This document shows, one piece after another, positions 45,070 to 57,352 of a stretch of DNA of 64,000 nucleotides (position 1 is the first letter of the stretch; each line of letters starts with the position of its first letter). The DNA comes from Tretioscincus oriximinensis (Eukaryota > Chordata > Lepidosauria > Squamata > Gymnophthalmidae): positions 464,086 to 528,085 of the forward strand of contig JAJVDF010000134.1 of NCBI GenBank assembly GCA_022410635.1. Reading direction: 5' to 3'. The notes beneath the pieces are model-generated. The model made no database searches. It was not told the DNA's origin and saw only the letters and a program-made list of their open reading frames with translations. A program made the position numbers and the translations under genes.

Positions 45070-46415
45070 TAAAAACTTAATCTTTTTGTCTCATAAAATC
45101 AAATTTTGTAATTTCTACAATGTAAGAGAACCAGTTTTGAAAAGTCCATTTTGATTTAGCTTTCGAGCTTAAAGTTAAAACACAGCTGCTATTAATAATG
45201 AATCTAATAAAACTTTTTCATCTGTCCATCCATTTATATCATCAAAATAGAGGAATAAACTTTTCTCCTCCCACAATGTTGAGATTCAAGGAATAGACAT
45301 AAAATACAAAATATGACTTACTGATGTCTCCGATTCTGCAAATTTCCCAAATGGGAAATAATCATTCTCCTGGATTGGTTGGGAAGCTATGGAGTCTCTC
45401 ATACCCAGTTTTAGCTGGGAAATAACTGCAGCATCTGAACAGTCAATGTGGATCACAGAAGCACAGGTTGAGATGGTCAATTACAGGAGAGCACTCACCA
45501 TTATGAGAAGTGAAAATGAGTTTCCAGATGGGCTATTTCTTGAAAATAAACATTTACAAAAAGTCTTGTGAGATTGCACTCTTAAGATTGAAACTCTTAA
45601 GATGACTTATCTCCTGCCCCCTGAGATTGAATTAAAAGTTAAAAGGTTGTACTTACAGAAATAACTTATGAACCAAGTATCTCCATAATAGGTGGATTGG
45701 CCCTCAATCTTTCAGTATTCGAACGTAAAAGAATAAAGAAGGAGAAACCTGTAAAAAAGCGCCACTGAAAATCACACTAGTAATGTTTTCTAAATAAATA
45801 ACCTTAATCAAGAATGATTTGTGCTGGCATCCTGAGATACAATTCTTGCTCATTTTGCTTTCTTTATAAATTATATATATATTAATATATTATATATATT
45901 AAAGTTGGTTAGTATTGATCTAATAGATGAAGAAACTTGTCGGTACTTCATAATATGAATCTCCAATCCTAAGGAGCAACAGAGCTAATGAACTATAGTG
46001 TCAAGATAACATAAAACCATGTATGTTCCTTTCTCTTATAGTTTAAAGCTACATAGGAGCTTCAATGTCATGACACCTGAAATGAAAACAGAAACTGAAT
46101 AGATTTAAGATCAATTAGGAAAAGGGGATTAAGAGGTGTCTATTAGGATTTGCATCAGGTGAAAAATTATGCTTCTCTGACAGAAAGGCACATACATTAT
46201 AAGGAAGGAACTAAAAAGAAAGAAAGAAACTGGAGAAAGGCAGCACAATTTTATTCTGTTGACAAAAAAACTCAGGGAATGTAGAATAAAATGGTATTAT
46301 TAATAGAGAGGGGAGCAAGACACAAAGACCCTGGTTATATATTAAAACTTCTTTGATCCTAAAAGTGAGTTTGATCCATTTTTTCTTGTTTACTCAACAA
46401 GAACAACAACAAGGG
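45070..46415. other. Unannotated AT-rich sequence
   Basis: Contains an AT-only palindromic stretch near 45865-45900; otherwise nothing recognised. Confidence 0.5.
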
Positions 46416-46416
46416 C

Positions 46417-47428
46417 GCTTACCGCAGCCGGTCCGCGGCGTGTCCAGTTTGCTGCGGCGGCGAGGGAGAAGGGATCTAAGGCTCCCCTCTTTGCTCACCG
46501 CTGCGGCGCTCTAGGGCCGCAGGTCCTCGCGTCTCGCTGCTCCGGCAGCGAGACGTGACAACTTCAGGGCGCAACGGGGCCTTAAAAGGCCCCGCCCGCC
46601 CATTTCCTGCCTCTTCGGCAGCGACTTTTCACCCACCCTCCCTTCCCCTTTTTCTCTATTGTCATGGACTAGGGTGATGGCCGTTCAGGCATCTTGGTTC
46701 GAAACGGGGAGTCAAAAATAGCCTAGTGGCTACCCCATAGTATGAGGGGCCCCTTAAGGGGTTCTAGAGTTGTGGAGCCTGACCTGGGAATAGGCGTGGC
46801 TGAACACAACTCAGGAGTCATTGGGGAGGGCTAATACACAGGATGGTTCCTTGAGAGCCCATTCAAACCCCCTTTGATCCTCATGGTGTGCCGCCTCAGG
46901 CTGGGGGCCTGAGCAGTGCCCACGAAGGGTGGGCCGGCCAGTGGATGTCAGGGGCTCGGGACAGACTGACTACCATACGCCGGGGCCACCGGGTGAGTGG
47001 CCGGCTACGGTCCCACACCATCGGGGTGTGGGCTGAAAGTACAGGACCAGGTCCCGAGCTGGCAGATTGGTTCGACTGGCCTAGCCAAAATGGGCAGGCA
47101 GCCAGCGGACCATGCCGGGGGGCGTTGCCTTTTATGAGGGTCAGGCCGGATGGCTGACCAGATCCAAACCAAGATGCTGCGCCTGCCACACCCTACTTTG
47201 CCATGGCCTTATATTCTCCACAATTGGGTTCAATTTCTCTTTATGTAAATTGTTGTTGCTGTTATCATTCTACATCTGATTGTATTTTTGTACAATGTTA
47301 TTGCACTTTATTGAATTAGTCTGTAAACGGGTTTTGCGTATTGTTACGGTTGCGTTTAGGTTTGTTTTAAATAAATGGTTCAATGATAGTTTTGCCTGAG
47401 TTCCTTCTTGGTAGCCGTCCGCTGCAAA
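46417..47428 (+). mobile_element. GC-rich LTR-like element GCL, copy 2
   Basis: About 1.0 kb, collinear with copy 1: gcttaccg start, gcggcggcgaggg, an extra 11-bp hairpin cgtctcgctgc/gcagcgagacg (46530-46555), a TATA-like ccttaaaagg near 46582, ctattgtcatgg, the ccccttaagggg palindrome near 46750, the branched region 46953-47060, gatgctgcgcctgccac near 47172, catggcc, AATAAA (47370-47375) and gccgtccgctgcaaa. The ORFs overlapping it on both strands (46888-47157, 46896-47189) are not shared with copy 1 and are probably not coding. The flanks differ from those of copy 1 immediately outside the named ends. Confidence 0.72.
46953..47060 (+). other. Predicted branched structure in GCL copy 2
   Basis: Outer stem gctcgggac (46954-46962) with gtcccgagc (47051-47059), identical to copy 1. 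Inner hairpin 1 is ggccac/gtggcc (about 46984-47002). Inner hairpin 2 is cccacacc (47012-47019), loop atcgg, ggtgtggg (47025-47032). Hairpin 2 lies at the same place as the ggaatcacgcc hairpin of copy 1 but has a different sequence that still pairs. Confidence 0.6.
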
Positions 47429-47429
47429 T

Positions 47430-48970
47430 ATGGGATTAAGCTAATTCTTCAGACTGAAGTTTAATGGTAAATGTGTGACCAGTATTTTACAGTTATTTGA
47501 AGCAGATTAAAAGCAAGTTTAAATGAAGAGAAGAAGAAAAGTCAATGGAGATAATGATGGAACAAATCAAAGCAATGGGAAGGAAGGTCAGAACTTAACT
47601 TTAATGTAATTGAAAGGGACAATGTTAAAAAAAATATCAGTTGAAATAGTTGTGCACCTATTTGTCTACTAATTGTGAAAGTTAAATAGTGTGTTCTCTC
47701 ACACTTGCTGCTAAGAATGATCACCGAGAAATATTTCTTTCCTTTGCATTTCCATTGCATTCCATGTTATCTATATTTTAGGTTCAAGAGCAGCCCTGTT
47801 CCTTGCCCAGGGAATAATGCTAATATAAAGCTTTAGGCTTTGGGGTCTAGACAGACCCTTTCTGCCCCTTATTGTGATCAGCCAAGCTAACTACGTGAAC
47901 ACTGTGCATATCTTATATAAAGTTACGTTGCCAAATTATGCCAAGACGTGGATGGGACACATCACTTTGGATCAAAAACCCTGAAATGTAACTATGTTCA
48001 CAATTCTACCACTTGGGAAAAAATGGAGTTTGCTTAAAAGCAGTCCACCCAAGGTAGCTGTTAGGAGGAGTGATGAATGGGAGTGGAACTGCATTCCTGA
48101 TAATGGCTCTCAGTAAAAGCACAAAAAGGGCCACAATTTACACAAATAATCCACAATTATCTCCCCGAAACTGTAATCTTTGTTCATTCCAAACATTTAA
48201 TTAACTGCTTCAAAGCAGTTTGAAGCTTTGAACGTTCAAACAAAATCAAATAAAGTGTTTGCTTGATTTCAAGATGTTTCAAACAGTAATTCTATTGTCA
48301 TAATGATTCTATAGAACCACCAAGTCTGAAAACAAAGCAAAGCAAATGTCTCAATACTGATTTTGATTTTATTTGAGTTGGAGGTTTAGTCCAGTTCTTC
48401 AGAAATGAAGTTAGATTAAAAACATGTGTGTGACTCTAACAAGTGGCAAACTTGCTGCATTCTCTTTTGGAAATGCTGATACCACTTAGAAAACAAGTTA
48501 AAAGCTTTATTAAATGTATATGGGTGACATTTTCATTAAAGCGAAAGTGGCAGTTTTATCATGGTATTGTGATGCCCCATTGATAAAAAAAACCTTAGGT
48601 CATTTTTTTAAAAAATGGTCTTTTGCCCAGATTGCAAGTAGCATAATGCAACGTGAGAGACTGTGCCAGGAGACAATCACAAGTTTAACTGCCAACTGCC
48701 AGTGAAGGTTGGGGAAACTTTTTAAGGCAAAGGAGGAGGGATCAGGGAATACATTTATAGGGAAGGGAAATCCTGAGACTCACCTCTATACAGTGGGACT
48801 TGAATATAACAAAGGAGGTGAAGACTCCCCCATGACTATGTAGGACACTTCTTTGTTTTTCACATGAATTAAGCGCCCTACATATTGACAATTGCCATAA
48901 TGCTTTTATAATACTACACAGTGGTATATTTATTCTCTGTGGTGACTAGTTTCCAGTAAAGTCACGCCAG
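47430..48970. other. Unannotated AT-rich sequence
   Basis: No gene or repeat recognised. Confidence 0.5.
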
Positions 48971-48994
48971 ATAAAAAGCTTTTTTTAAAAAAAA

Positions 48995-50054
48995 TTTTTT
49001 ATTGATTTTATACAGGTAACATATAAAGCAAAAACATACACTACATACAATACAATAGGAAAAAAAATACCCCACCCCCACCCCTGGAGTAGAGACGTAG
49101 TCTAAGAACAAAGGTTTATACAAATAGCCTATGATCGAGAAGCATCGCAATTGTATGGGATAGTATTCCACAATTATTATTCCCAACACCAAATACAATC
49201 AGTTTATGCCAATTTGTTTCCCAGTTTTCCTTTGGTGGTTGTCCTATTACTCTCAGTCTCTTCTCTCTTATTACATCAAATAGTAGAAATTTGGCTAAAT
49301 AATCGTACCAAAGTGAGATTGTCAAAGTTTGCTTAGATTTCCAACCTCTAGCAATGACAATTTGTGTAGCCCATATTGCTTGGTCAATAATAAAGATATC
49401 TTGTTTGCTAAGAGGTAACTGCGAGGTATTACACATAATATTGAGTTTGGTTGATCTTATAACTGACACCCCTATGATGTTACTCAGTTCCCGTGATACT
49501 AAATCCCAGAAGTTGCGAATTGCATCACAGTAGTAAATCATATGCATATAGGTTCCATTATCCCGACAGCCGTGCCACCACACCGGGGAAACCCCTCCCA
49601 TGTGTGATAACTGGGCAGGGGTGCGATACCATCTAGATAATATTTTTATCTGCATTTCTTTTACCTTATTATTTTTTATCGATATGATCTTACGTATCCA
49701 TTGTTTCCAATCTGTGTCAGACATTATCATATCCTGCACCCATCGTTGTTTAATATGAGACTCATTGTTGAAATAAGATGTGGTGAGCAATTCATATATT
49801 TTTCCAGTACTCATGGTGTCCACTTTAATTCTAGCTTCAATTATTGCTTCCAAAGCTGACTTTTCCTCTCTCATCACATTTTTAACAATAGCGGAATTTA
49901 TAAAATTATATATTGACATTTCTGCCAGCCAACGATGGGGGTTGGGATTCATATTTCTAATTTGGAGAATTGATAATGGATTACCATTGAGATCATACCA
50001 ATTCCTTAATCTAGCCAATCCAAACTGATTGATGTAAAAAGCTAAAATAAAAAT
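48995..50054 (-). mobile_element. 5'-truncated L1-clade LINE with TSD
   Basis: The element is bounded by aagcttttttaaaaaaaa (50055-50072) and the same sequence with one extra T (48976-48994), an 18-19-bp target duplication. Its 3' end on the reverse strand is tcaataaaaaa, a polyadenylation signal running into a very short A-tail. The TT/AAAA-type target fits L1 endonuclease cleavage. Truncation leaves only the ORF2 C-terminal region. The intact reading frame and clear target duplication suggest it is younger than the split L1 at 7.7-9.65 kb. Confidence 0.88.
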
Positions 50055-50096
50055 AAGCTTTTTTAAAAAAAATAGGAATAAAACAAACAAAACCAT
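49116..50096 (-). pseudogene. L1-clade ORF2 C-terminal region, open for about 313 codons
   Basis: An uninterrupted 326-codon frame; the first 14 codons lie in flanking DNA (50096-50055), so the start methionine is incidental. It covers the part of L1 ORF2 downstream of the reverse transcriptase domain. Visible landmarks: KEMQIKILSRWYRTPAQL, then WWHGCRDNGTYMHMIYYCDAIRNFW, which corresponds to the conserved cysteine/tryptophan-rich segment of mammalian L1 ORF2, ending YDYLAKFLLFDVIREKRL and DHRLFV. No endonuclease or RT motifs are included, so it cannot move itself. It is not a host gene: it ends in an LINE A-tail and is flanked by a target duplication. Confidence 0.88.
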
Positions 50097-51690
50097 GTAT
50101 TTTTATGGTCTGCTGATATAAACAGAAGTTTTACAGTGCAAGCATAATAAAACAAAAAACACAACACACACACACCAATATATAAAAGACCAAACTAGTC
50201 CAGATTACCATTGGAATTTGAAATTATATATTAGTTTTGATTTTGGAAACAAGTAACAAATATTTAACTGGCAATAAAGTAGACAGTGACGACTATCTAG
50301 TCTACTGTAATGTGAGGTGAAAGGAGAATGTGAACAAATTTGGAATGTAGGCAAGTGCGAAAAGGTTTGTGTCGTCTATTTAGATAAACAGATACAAAGC
50401 AATTGTATCCAAACTGAAACATCATGCTACATCCAGGCAGTATGTGTTCTCTATACTTCCATCCCAAATCATTTCATCTAGATAATTTGTGCTCTCGATT
50501 TATTTTAGACTCGGGAAACTGTATCGTACATATGAAGCAGTATCCATTTCACTTTTTTCCTTCTTTTTTCATTTTAACTTAGAGCTATATATCTATAAAA
50601 ATTCTGAAATACTTCCTATCTAAAATACATATTCATGATGCCAGAGTTTAATAATCTGAAACTGAGAGGTTTTTAAAACTGCTAGTAACAAAACAAGTGA
50701 ATTTAATTAGAAACGAAGATGAAAGAGTGGGAATTGACATGAGCTTGTTTCATGCAAAATGCCATAATAGATACAGGAGCCACAAGAGATCAAAAAAGAT
50801 GAGAACCATGGAGCAGGAGAGGGATTTTGCTAGAGGGAATGGCTTTCTTGCTCTACTTGTAATGGGAGGGAGAATTAATCTAGGGCACTGGAGTGCAGAT
50901 AAGCCAAGCATAAAACAAGGTTAGTTTGTTTAAATAAACATTGCTGACGACAATTTGAAGTCATCTGCTAATTCTCTTAACACGTTTTGTACAATTAAAA
51001 AAAATGCCTTGTGGCTTAGTGGAGGTGTTCAGATGTACATCCCATTGCTAAAGAAAATGCAGAAGCACAGTGCCAAGTATCTGGGTCTGCAATTTGGAAT
51101 GTTGCCCTGATCTGCCAGTAAACACGCATATGATTAAAAGCAAATGCACCTGTGAAAAATGGGAAATTCAAGTCAATTTTACTTCTATACTAGATAAAAA
51201 AATGAACAGTCATTTTCAGACCTGAAATAAGCAAGGATTTCCCAGCCCATGTATTCTTTCCAATAGATGTTTTGAAAATTTGCAGTTGGCTCATAACTGC
51301 AACCTGAAATCTGTTGCTATGCTGGTTTATTTCAAATGAAATCCCCATAGGCCTACCATTAGTTGTACGGTATATGTATAAAAATACATTTAAAACACAT
51401 CAGAAAGTTGTGTGACTAAAATGAAGCCCATAAACTGTTTTGATGAAGATTAATGTAATGTTATGGTATGAAGGACTAATTTGAAGGACTAAGATTCAAA
51501 ATCAAGTATGATTGTAAAGATTTCATACCATTTACCTTCCAAATAATATTTTTCCAGAGGGGCATTTAAAAAGCTGTTCCATCATTATTTCACACATTTA
51601 GTTTATTTATATCACTTTGCATGAAAATGTTGTTGACAAATCATTCATTTAATTTAATTTGACATTGAAGCCGCTTCTAAAATTATCAGC
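50075..51690. other. Unannotated AT-rich sequence
   Basis: No gene or repeat recognised. Confidence 0.5.
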
Positions 51691-51694
51691 AAAA

Positions 51695-51775
51695 GAATCA
51701 TTATTATTGTTGTTGTTTATATAGCACTAACTATGTAGTTAGTGCAGTACAGCACATACAAAATAAAGCCAAAAA
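51695..51775 (-). mobile_element. Possible LINE/SINE 3' tail with hairpin
   Basis: attattgttgttgtttatat followed by a perfect 9-bp hairpin, gcactaact (51724-51732) and agttagtgc (51737-51745). It resembles the 3' tails of reptile L2/SINE elements read in reverse. Confidence 0.35.
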
Positions 51776-51799
51776 TACAGTAGTAATATATATGTACTG

Positions 51800-52655
51800 G
51801 TAAAGGCCACCATGGAAGCACTACTACTAAGACACAAATCCAGCAAGAACATAATTTATTAACAATAACAATTCAAAATGTTATTTAACAAACCTGCAAT
51901 GAATAAAGTGGACACAGTGCTGGGTAATTAATATAGCTTGGAGTTGACACAGTGCATTTATAACAACCCCAAAGTGGAAAAGAATAAGGCCATGAATATT
52001 AAATAGAGTGCGGCAGGTGTAGCATCTTGGCTGATGGTCCCACTCAGCCACCAAAGGCTGATCAAGATGGGATTTGGCCCATGGCTGCTGCACCCGTGGC
52101 AAGCCAGCCATGCCAACCTGTCTGCCCAGCCCATGCTGGAGGAAGACATCACTTGGATCACACCCTTGCGAGCCCCAGCACCAGAGGATCATGGAAGTTT
52201 AATAGAGCTCGCAGGGTACGAACGCAATATTGACCCCCCCCTTCCATGACTCAAGGTCATGTTCAGCTTCCAAGTCCTCACCAAGTGCAAGCTCTGTGAC
52301 CCCTGAAGCCCTCAAGGGCGCCCTCAACCAGCTATGGGATCAGTCAGAAGATATCTGAACCCACAACTACTGACTATCCCTTCACCAGCCAAGACGTGAA
52401 CCCACTCCACTAGACATGACGAAATAGAGAAAAAAAAGTGGGGGGAGGGAAAGGAGGGAAAGATGTCTTGCTGGCAAAAAGAGGTCAAAATGGCAACGCC
52501 CAGCTGTCTTTATAGGCAGCGGTGCCTGGACATGCAGGAAAGGTGTCATTGCCATGTTTTTTGCAGTCACTTCTGATTGCAAAAAACATGGCAGCAATTG
52601 GCAAGGTGCTTCCTGGAGCCCTGCCAGAAACCCGCGACCCACATTAATGCAGGTT
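51800..52655 (-). mobile_element. GC-rich LTR-like element GCL, copy 3 (diverged, reverse)
   Basis: Read on the reverse strand the GCL order is recognisable: a TATA box (plus-strand tttata, 52509-52514), the ctatttcgtcatg block near 52420, aagatgctacacctgccgca near 52015, catggcc near 51993, and AATAAA (plus-strand tttatt, 51855-51860). TATA-to-AATAAA spacing is about 650 nt. Similarity to copies 1 and 2 is patchy. A short stem, tgcgagc with gctcgca (reverse strand, plus-strand 52170-52220 area), may be the counterpart of the outer stem. Ends are not exact. Confidence 0.55.
52550..52593. repeat. 16-bp perfect inverted repeat
   Basis: tgccatgttttttgca (52550-52565), 12-base spacer, tgcaaaaaacatggca (52578-52593). 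It lies upstream of the TATA box of GCL copy 3. Confidence 0.92.
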
Positions 52656-52732
52656 GCATCATACATTTAAATAAAATATATATACAATTTTAAAACAAGA
52701 ACATCAAAACCAACAACCAAGTTTAGATTAGA

Positions 52733-53010
52733 GGAGCCCTGCAGGACTGGAGCCCGTCTAGTCCAGCATTCTGTCTCACACACAAGTCCATCAATTACAC
52801 CTGGGCAGTCTGGAATAGAAGAAGGCAAAATATGCACCTGTTCTCAACCCCCTGCAAATGTTATTTCAGGAATACTGCCTGTTGCTTCATCTCTGAGGCA
52901 GCATCCAGACATTCATTCTAGTAGCTTTTTATACCCTTTGTGTCCATGAAGGTGTCTAATTCTCTCTTAAAGCTATACAAGCTGTTAGCTACTACCACCA
53001 CTTCTGGAAG
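52733..53010 (-). mobile_element. CR1 LINE 3' end, 5'-truncated
   Basis: The reverse strand carries the last ORF2 codons (EVVVVANSLYSFKRELDTFMDTKGI, with the stop just after) and the 3' UTR up to gtccagcattctgtctcaca. The terminal octamers are lost. Similarity ends at cacttctgga near 53010. Confidence 0.85.
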
Positions 53011-53014
53011 GTTA

Positions 53015-54195
53015 AAAGTAAGAATGTATAATTTGAATAGGAAGATAGTGGGGCTGTCAAAGACCCTGGTGAGTAGAAGAATTTTAAACTGGGATTTAAA
53101 AGATGCCAGAATGAAAGAAGAATGTAGATCCATGGGAGGAGAGTTCCAGAGATAGGGTTCAAGAAGAAAGAAAGGGTGGACGTGAGAACAGACAGATGGA
53201 ACCAGAGATGTGGGTGTGGATGGAGCCAGAGATGCAGTAAATTCTGTGATTTCTTGTATATCATAGGGATATGGTATGACTCCAAATTCTTACAATGAAT
53301 ATATACATTTAAGGAGTACCCCCCATCCACTCCCACAGTAACTTTGCTATTCAAGCTTTGTACAGTATATTAAAAGAATATAAACCCTAAAAAACCCCTC
53401 TAAGGCAAAATGCTTAATGAGCAACAACAGTAGAGAATCACTGAAGTTTTACTTTTCTAACTGATTTGAAATGCACTTGAGAGATTTAACATGTAGGGTA
53501 GAGATTTAACCGCATTGAATGTATCAATATCATCTTTCTATGAATGCACTGTCACTCCAGTATGAATCTGTAGTTCCTGCACTTCACAAAAAGCATTATA
53601 AACTCAAAGCATGTGAGTTATCATCCCTCTAAATACAATCAACAATTGAATGTGCACTGTTGTTCTTTGTACATTGCAATAACAATTAAACAACAAAAAC
53701 ATTATAAACCTACATTCCACATATTAAAGTAGGCAATGTATTTATATGTTGCCTTTTTTTACAGCAATCATTTGGTACACAGTTCAACCCGGACACACAA
53801 ATTAAGAGTGTGAAAATTTCCTTCTTAAAATCAATGAGTTATGAAAAGAAATTCAAAACACAAACTAGCATGTTAAGAGGAGTTGTATATGGAAGTATTA
53901 CATTGATAAATTAAACTGGCCTTTGGCTTTGTAAACCAGCTTTTACAATTTAAAAAGGGAAGTAACAGGTTACGTACAGTAAATATGACAATATCAGCTA
54001 CATATCATTTGCTAATAATAGAGTGTACCTCCCACTCTACTACCAGGACAGGGATCTAAATGCATTTTTACATTGAACAGAATTAAACTTCTTCTTCTTT
54101 TAAAAAGAAAATGAAGCAAATAATGAACCCAAGATGGCAGCAAGTGAAATTGATAGAATCTTTCAATAGGCATCTTTCTCTCCCCCTCCCCCTCC
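53015..54195. other. Unannotated AT-rich sequence
   Basis: No gene or repeat recognised; a C-rich run lies at 54181-54199. Confidence 0.5.
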
Positions 54196-54201
54196 CCCCC
54201 A

Positions 54202-54928
54202 AAAAATGAAAACAGCATGTATAGAATGGGAGGAATATGTCTGAACAGCAGCACAGGTGAGAAGGACCTGGGTGTTTTGGTAGATCACAGATTAAACATG
54301 AGTCAACAGTGTGAAGCAGCTGCAAAAAAGGCAAACACAATCCTGGGATGTATCAAGAAGAGCATAGAATCTCACTCACGTGAAGTAATTATTCCTCTCT
54401 ACAGTACTTTGGTACGACCACACTTGGAATACTGTGTTCAGTTCTGGGGGGCCCAGTTTTAAAAGGACATTGATAAACTAGAGCAAGTACAAAAGAGAGT
54501 TACAAGGATGGTGAGTGGTCTGGAAACCATGTCCTATGAGGAACGGTTAAAGGATCTAGGTATGTTTAGTCTGCAAAAGAGAAGACTGAGAGGAGACTTG
54601 ATAGCTGTCTACATATATCTGAAGGGCTGTCACAGAGCAGAGGGATCAACATTGTTCTCATTAGCACATGGAAGGACTAGAAACAATGGGATGAAACTGC
54701 AAGGGAGTAGATTTAGATTAGATATCAGAAAAAACTTTCTAACAGTCAGGGTGATAAATCAGTGGAACAGTTTGCCACAGGGGGTGGTGAGTTCGCCTTC
54801 CCTGGAAGTCTTCAAAGAGAGACTGGACAGTCATCTGTCTGGGATGGTTTAATGAATCCTGCATTGAGCAGGGGGTTACACCCGATGACCCTGGAGGTCC
54901 CTTCCGACTCTATGATTCTATGATTCAA
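54202..54928 (+). pseudogene. CR1 LINE: ORF2 C-terminus plus 3' UTR, one stop
   Basis: The frame from 54217 reads RMGGICLNSSTGEKDLGVLVD, then CEAAAKKANTILGCIKKSI, LYSTLVRPHLEYCVQFWG. A TAA at 54460-54462 interrupts it, and the same frame continues to 54852 with RLRGDLIAVY, KNFLTVRVINQWNSLPQGVV and FKERLDSHL. This is the standard end of CR1 ORF2 downstream of the RT core. The 3' UTR (gttacacccgatgaccctgg) ends with the octamer ctatgattctatgattc. It belongs to a different subfamily from the TTATGTTC-ending copies and, with one visible stop, is the least decayed CR1 here. Confidence 0.92.
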
Positions 54929-55059
54929 TTTCTCTCTGCAGAGTGTTCCGATTAAAGTTGTGTCCATACAGTTTTATTCTGGGATTTTCCCATCATGTAG
55001 AATATTATTTTGCCAGGTTAAATTCACCTCGTTCAAACTTTTATTATTTTTCCCATTCT

Positions 55060-55165
55060 GTCAGGTCCCAACAAGCATGGACCTCTCATCAGCCGTTTTG
55101 TTTGCTAATTGCCAAGAGGANGTACAGTAGTGACACTTTACGGTAAATATCAGATTATTTTGCCT
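55060..55165. repeat. Dispersed repeat, pair with 63515-63600
   Basis: tctcatcagccgttttgttt, gccaagagga and gtaaatatcagatt parallel tctcatgtcagccattttgc, gacaagagga and gtaaataccagatt at 63515-63600, same orientation. Family unknown; contains the N at 55121. Confidence 0.5.
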
Positions 55166-55599
55166 CTCACTCCATGCTCTTGATGGTTTGTGAGGAAATG
55201 TCAGTAGTTCAAGAGAGATGAAATATCATTGGCTGATTGCATTTTTCAAGCTTAGCAAATGCTGAAAGGTAATTCAACCAGAAATTGTGAATTTCTTGTC
55301 AGAACTGTCCTCATATCACAGCCTTTGTGCAATAACCATTTATAATTCTTTGACAGGTGTTCATCCCAAAAACTGACAATCCAGTTTCTGATTCTAAAAC
55401 CTAATTTGCTTTCTGTTGATATAAAATCTGGTATGGCAAATGTTTCATAAATTTGTCTTGCAGATTATTGACCCTGTTTGTATTGATCGGTCCATTTTGC
55501 TTCACAGAATAGTCGCCAGGAAAATAAAAATAAAAATTATGGTAATGCCTACTTCTGATTCCAACTGGTTTGCAACTTTCAGCCTTTGGGGAATATGGA

Positions 55600-55860
55600 T
55601 AACTTAACCACAGTTATTCCTGCTTCGTAATCTCTACATTAGACTACTGCAATCCTGTTCTACATGAGACATCCATTGAAAATGCAGCAACTGAAAGAAA
55701 TCTCTGTCTGGAACTCACTAGTCCGGAAAGATCTTCACTGGTTGTCTATTTACTATGAAGCTTAATTCAAGGTGTCAAAATTAAGCAACTTGGAACCTAG
55801 TTATCTGAAGGAGCACCTACCGGTACTTCCCTATAAACCTACCTGCGAATTGAGACCTTG
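55600..55860 (+). pseudogene. L2 LINE ORF2 relic
   Basis: Plus-strand pieces (ctacattagactactgcaat; gatcttcactggttgtctat; acttggaacctagttatctg) correspond to LDYCNA, LHWLP and LGPSYL of L2 ORF2, in the right order. Many stops and frameshifts. It is older than the LINE at 29.4-32.5 kb. Confidence 0.65.
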
Positions 55861-55864
55861 AAAA

Positions 55865-57265
55865 TTGGGCCTCCTGATAATTAGAATTTCAAATTACATC
55901 CAAAACCCTTGAGTCAGTTGTTCACTATTCCAAAAATGTCACTATTGATGAGGAATATATCAAGAATTCCTATAAAAAGTGGGCACAAAACAAAATCTTA
56001 AAATTTACACCCCATGCTGAATGATCAGCTATAGGATTTTTTGGGTCAAAGGAGCTTTTTCCTGAGCACATTCTGAGAGGAAGTACTGAATTTCTGTGAC
56101 CACCTGGGGTTGGTTCTTAATCATGCAACTACCAGCACAGCATGTGTGCAGCACCAACCACCCATATGCTTGCAGTCTGAAACTGCCTATCCTCTGCTGC
56201 CCCCTTAAATTTTTTACTAGGATTGAGTGAGACCTCCCTCAAGCCTTTTTTTTCCTTTTCTTTTTTGGAAAGAGGTTTTCAAGCTTTCTTGCAATTTTGT
56301 GATTTTGATGGTTGTATTTTATTTTTATTATTTTTGTTTGTTGTGGGAGGAGAGACAGTAATACTAACATTCTACCACAGGTTCAGAAAAGATTCCCATC
56401 TGTGCTTCTCAATATTCACAGAGAAGGTGTTTCATTCTCTTTTACATCAATCTTCCAAAAGATTACTTCATGATGATTTCTTCACACTATCCTTTTTATA
56501 CCTATGGGAAACTGAACAGGCATGATGGCTTGTCACTAGGGGACATAAAAAAGAGTTAATATATACTTCTGTGATCATATAATAAAGCTCATAAGGAAGC
56601 TAAGCTCTCCTTCAGTCTAACAAATATCAAACCGAACTTGGCTGGAACAGCACAGACAAATGAGTGTGAGTTTCAATGGAGATGAGTTTCATGAATCATT
56701 GATCATCAATTTCCGGTTTCCCTCAAAAGAATAGATATGCACAGAGATTTCTCAAAGGGGCTCCTCATGAGGGCTTTGCTATTTCAATACTGTGCTATCC
56801 GAACTGCATAGTTATAGAAACAATAACCTAAATCTCTAATATCCATATTGCATTAAATAGCACATTGGGGCCCACAGAACCTACAGAATCGCAAGTTGCT
56901 TATAAAACATTCTTCAATAGCATTCTTTGAACAAAATTGCTCGACAGAAACTGCATCCACACATGGGGTTGGGTGGGGTGAGGAGCTACTTAAAAGCAGC
57001 TTAGAGGTGACGATGTGTGGACTAGCATCCTTTTCTCAGATACAGTCCTCACCAACAAAGACACCTTCAAGGACAAGTCCAGGGCTCTAACAGCCAGAAA
57101 TAAATGTGAACCTGTTCACAGTGGGTATGCTAACAAAATAGGCCCTTTAACATAACAAATCATGAGGTAGACCATCTGCATGCATCCAGGCTTCATTATG
57201 CTTTTCTGAATCAACTGAACAATTCAACACAGTGGGTTTGGATACCGATGAAATCTGATGGGGTG
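55865..57265. other. Unannotated sequence
   Basis: No gene or clear repeat recognised. Confidence 0.5.
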
Positions 57266-57276
57266 TGTCTTAGCTT

Positions 57277-57352
57277 AGTCCACACTGGTTTATAACGTAC
57301 TGCCTCCTTATTTCAAACTTTGTTCTGAAATAAAGGACAGTGCAAAAAGGAC
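57277..57352. mobile_element. 76-bp hAT-type MITE with exact 8-bp TSD
   Basis: Perfect 8-bp duplications cttagctt at 57269-57276 and 57353-57360. The element starts agtccacactgg and ends cagtgcaaaaaggac, a loose inverted repeat. Its centre is a strong one: ccttatttca(aac) with (ttc)tgaaataaagg. Confidence 0.75.

Noticed and set aside
49116..50096. A host gene of 326 codons
   Set aside because: It is the C-terminal part of L1 ORF2 in an insertion with target duplication; the first codons are flanking DNA.
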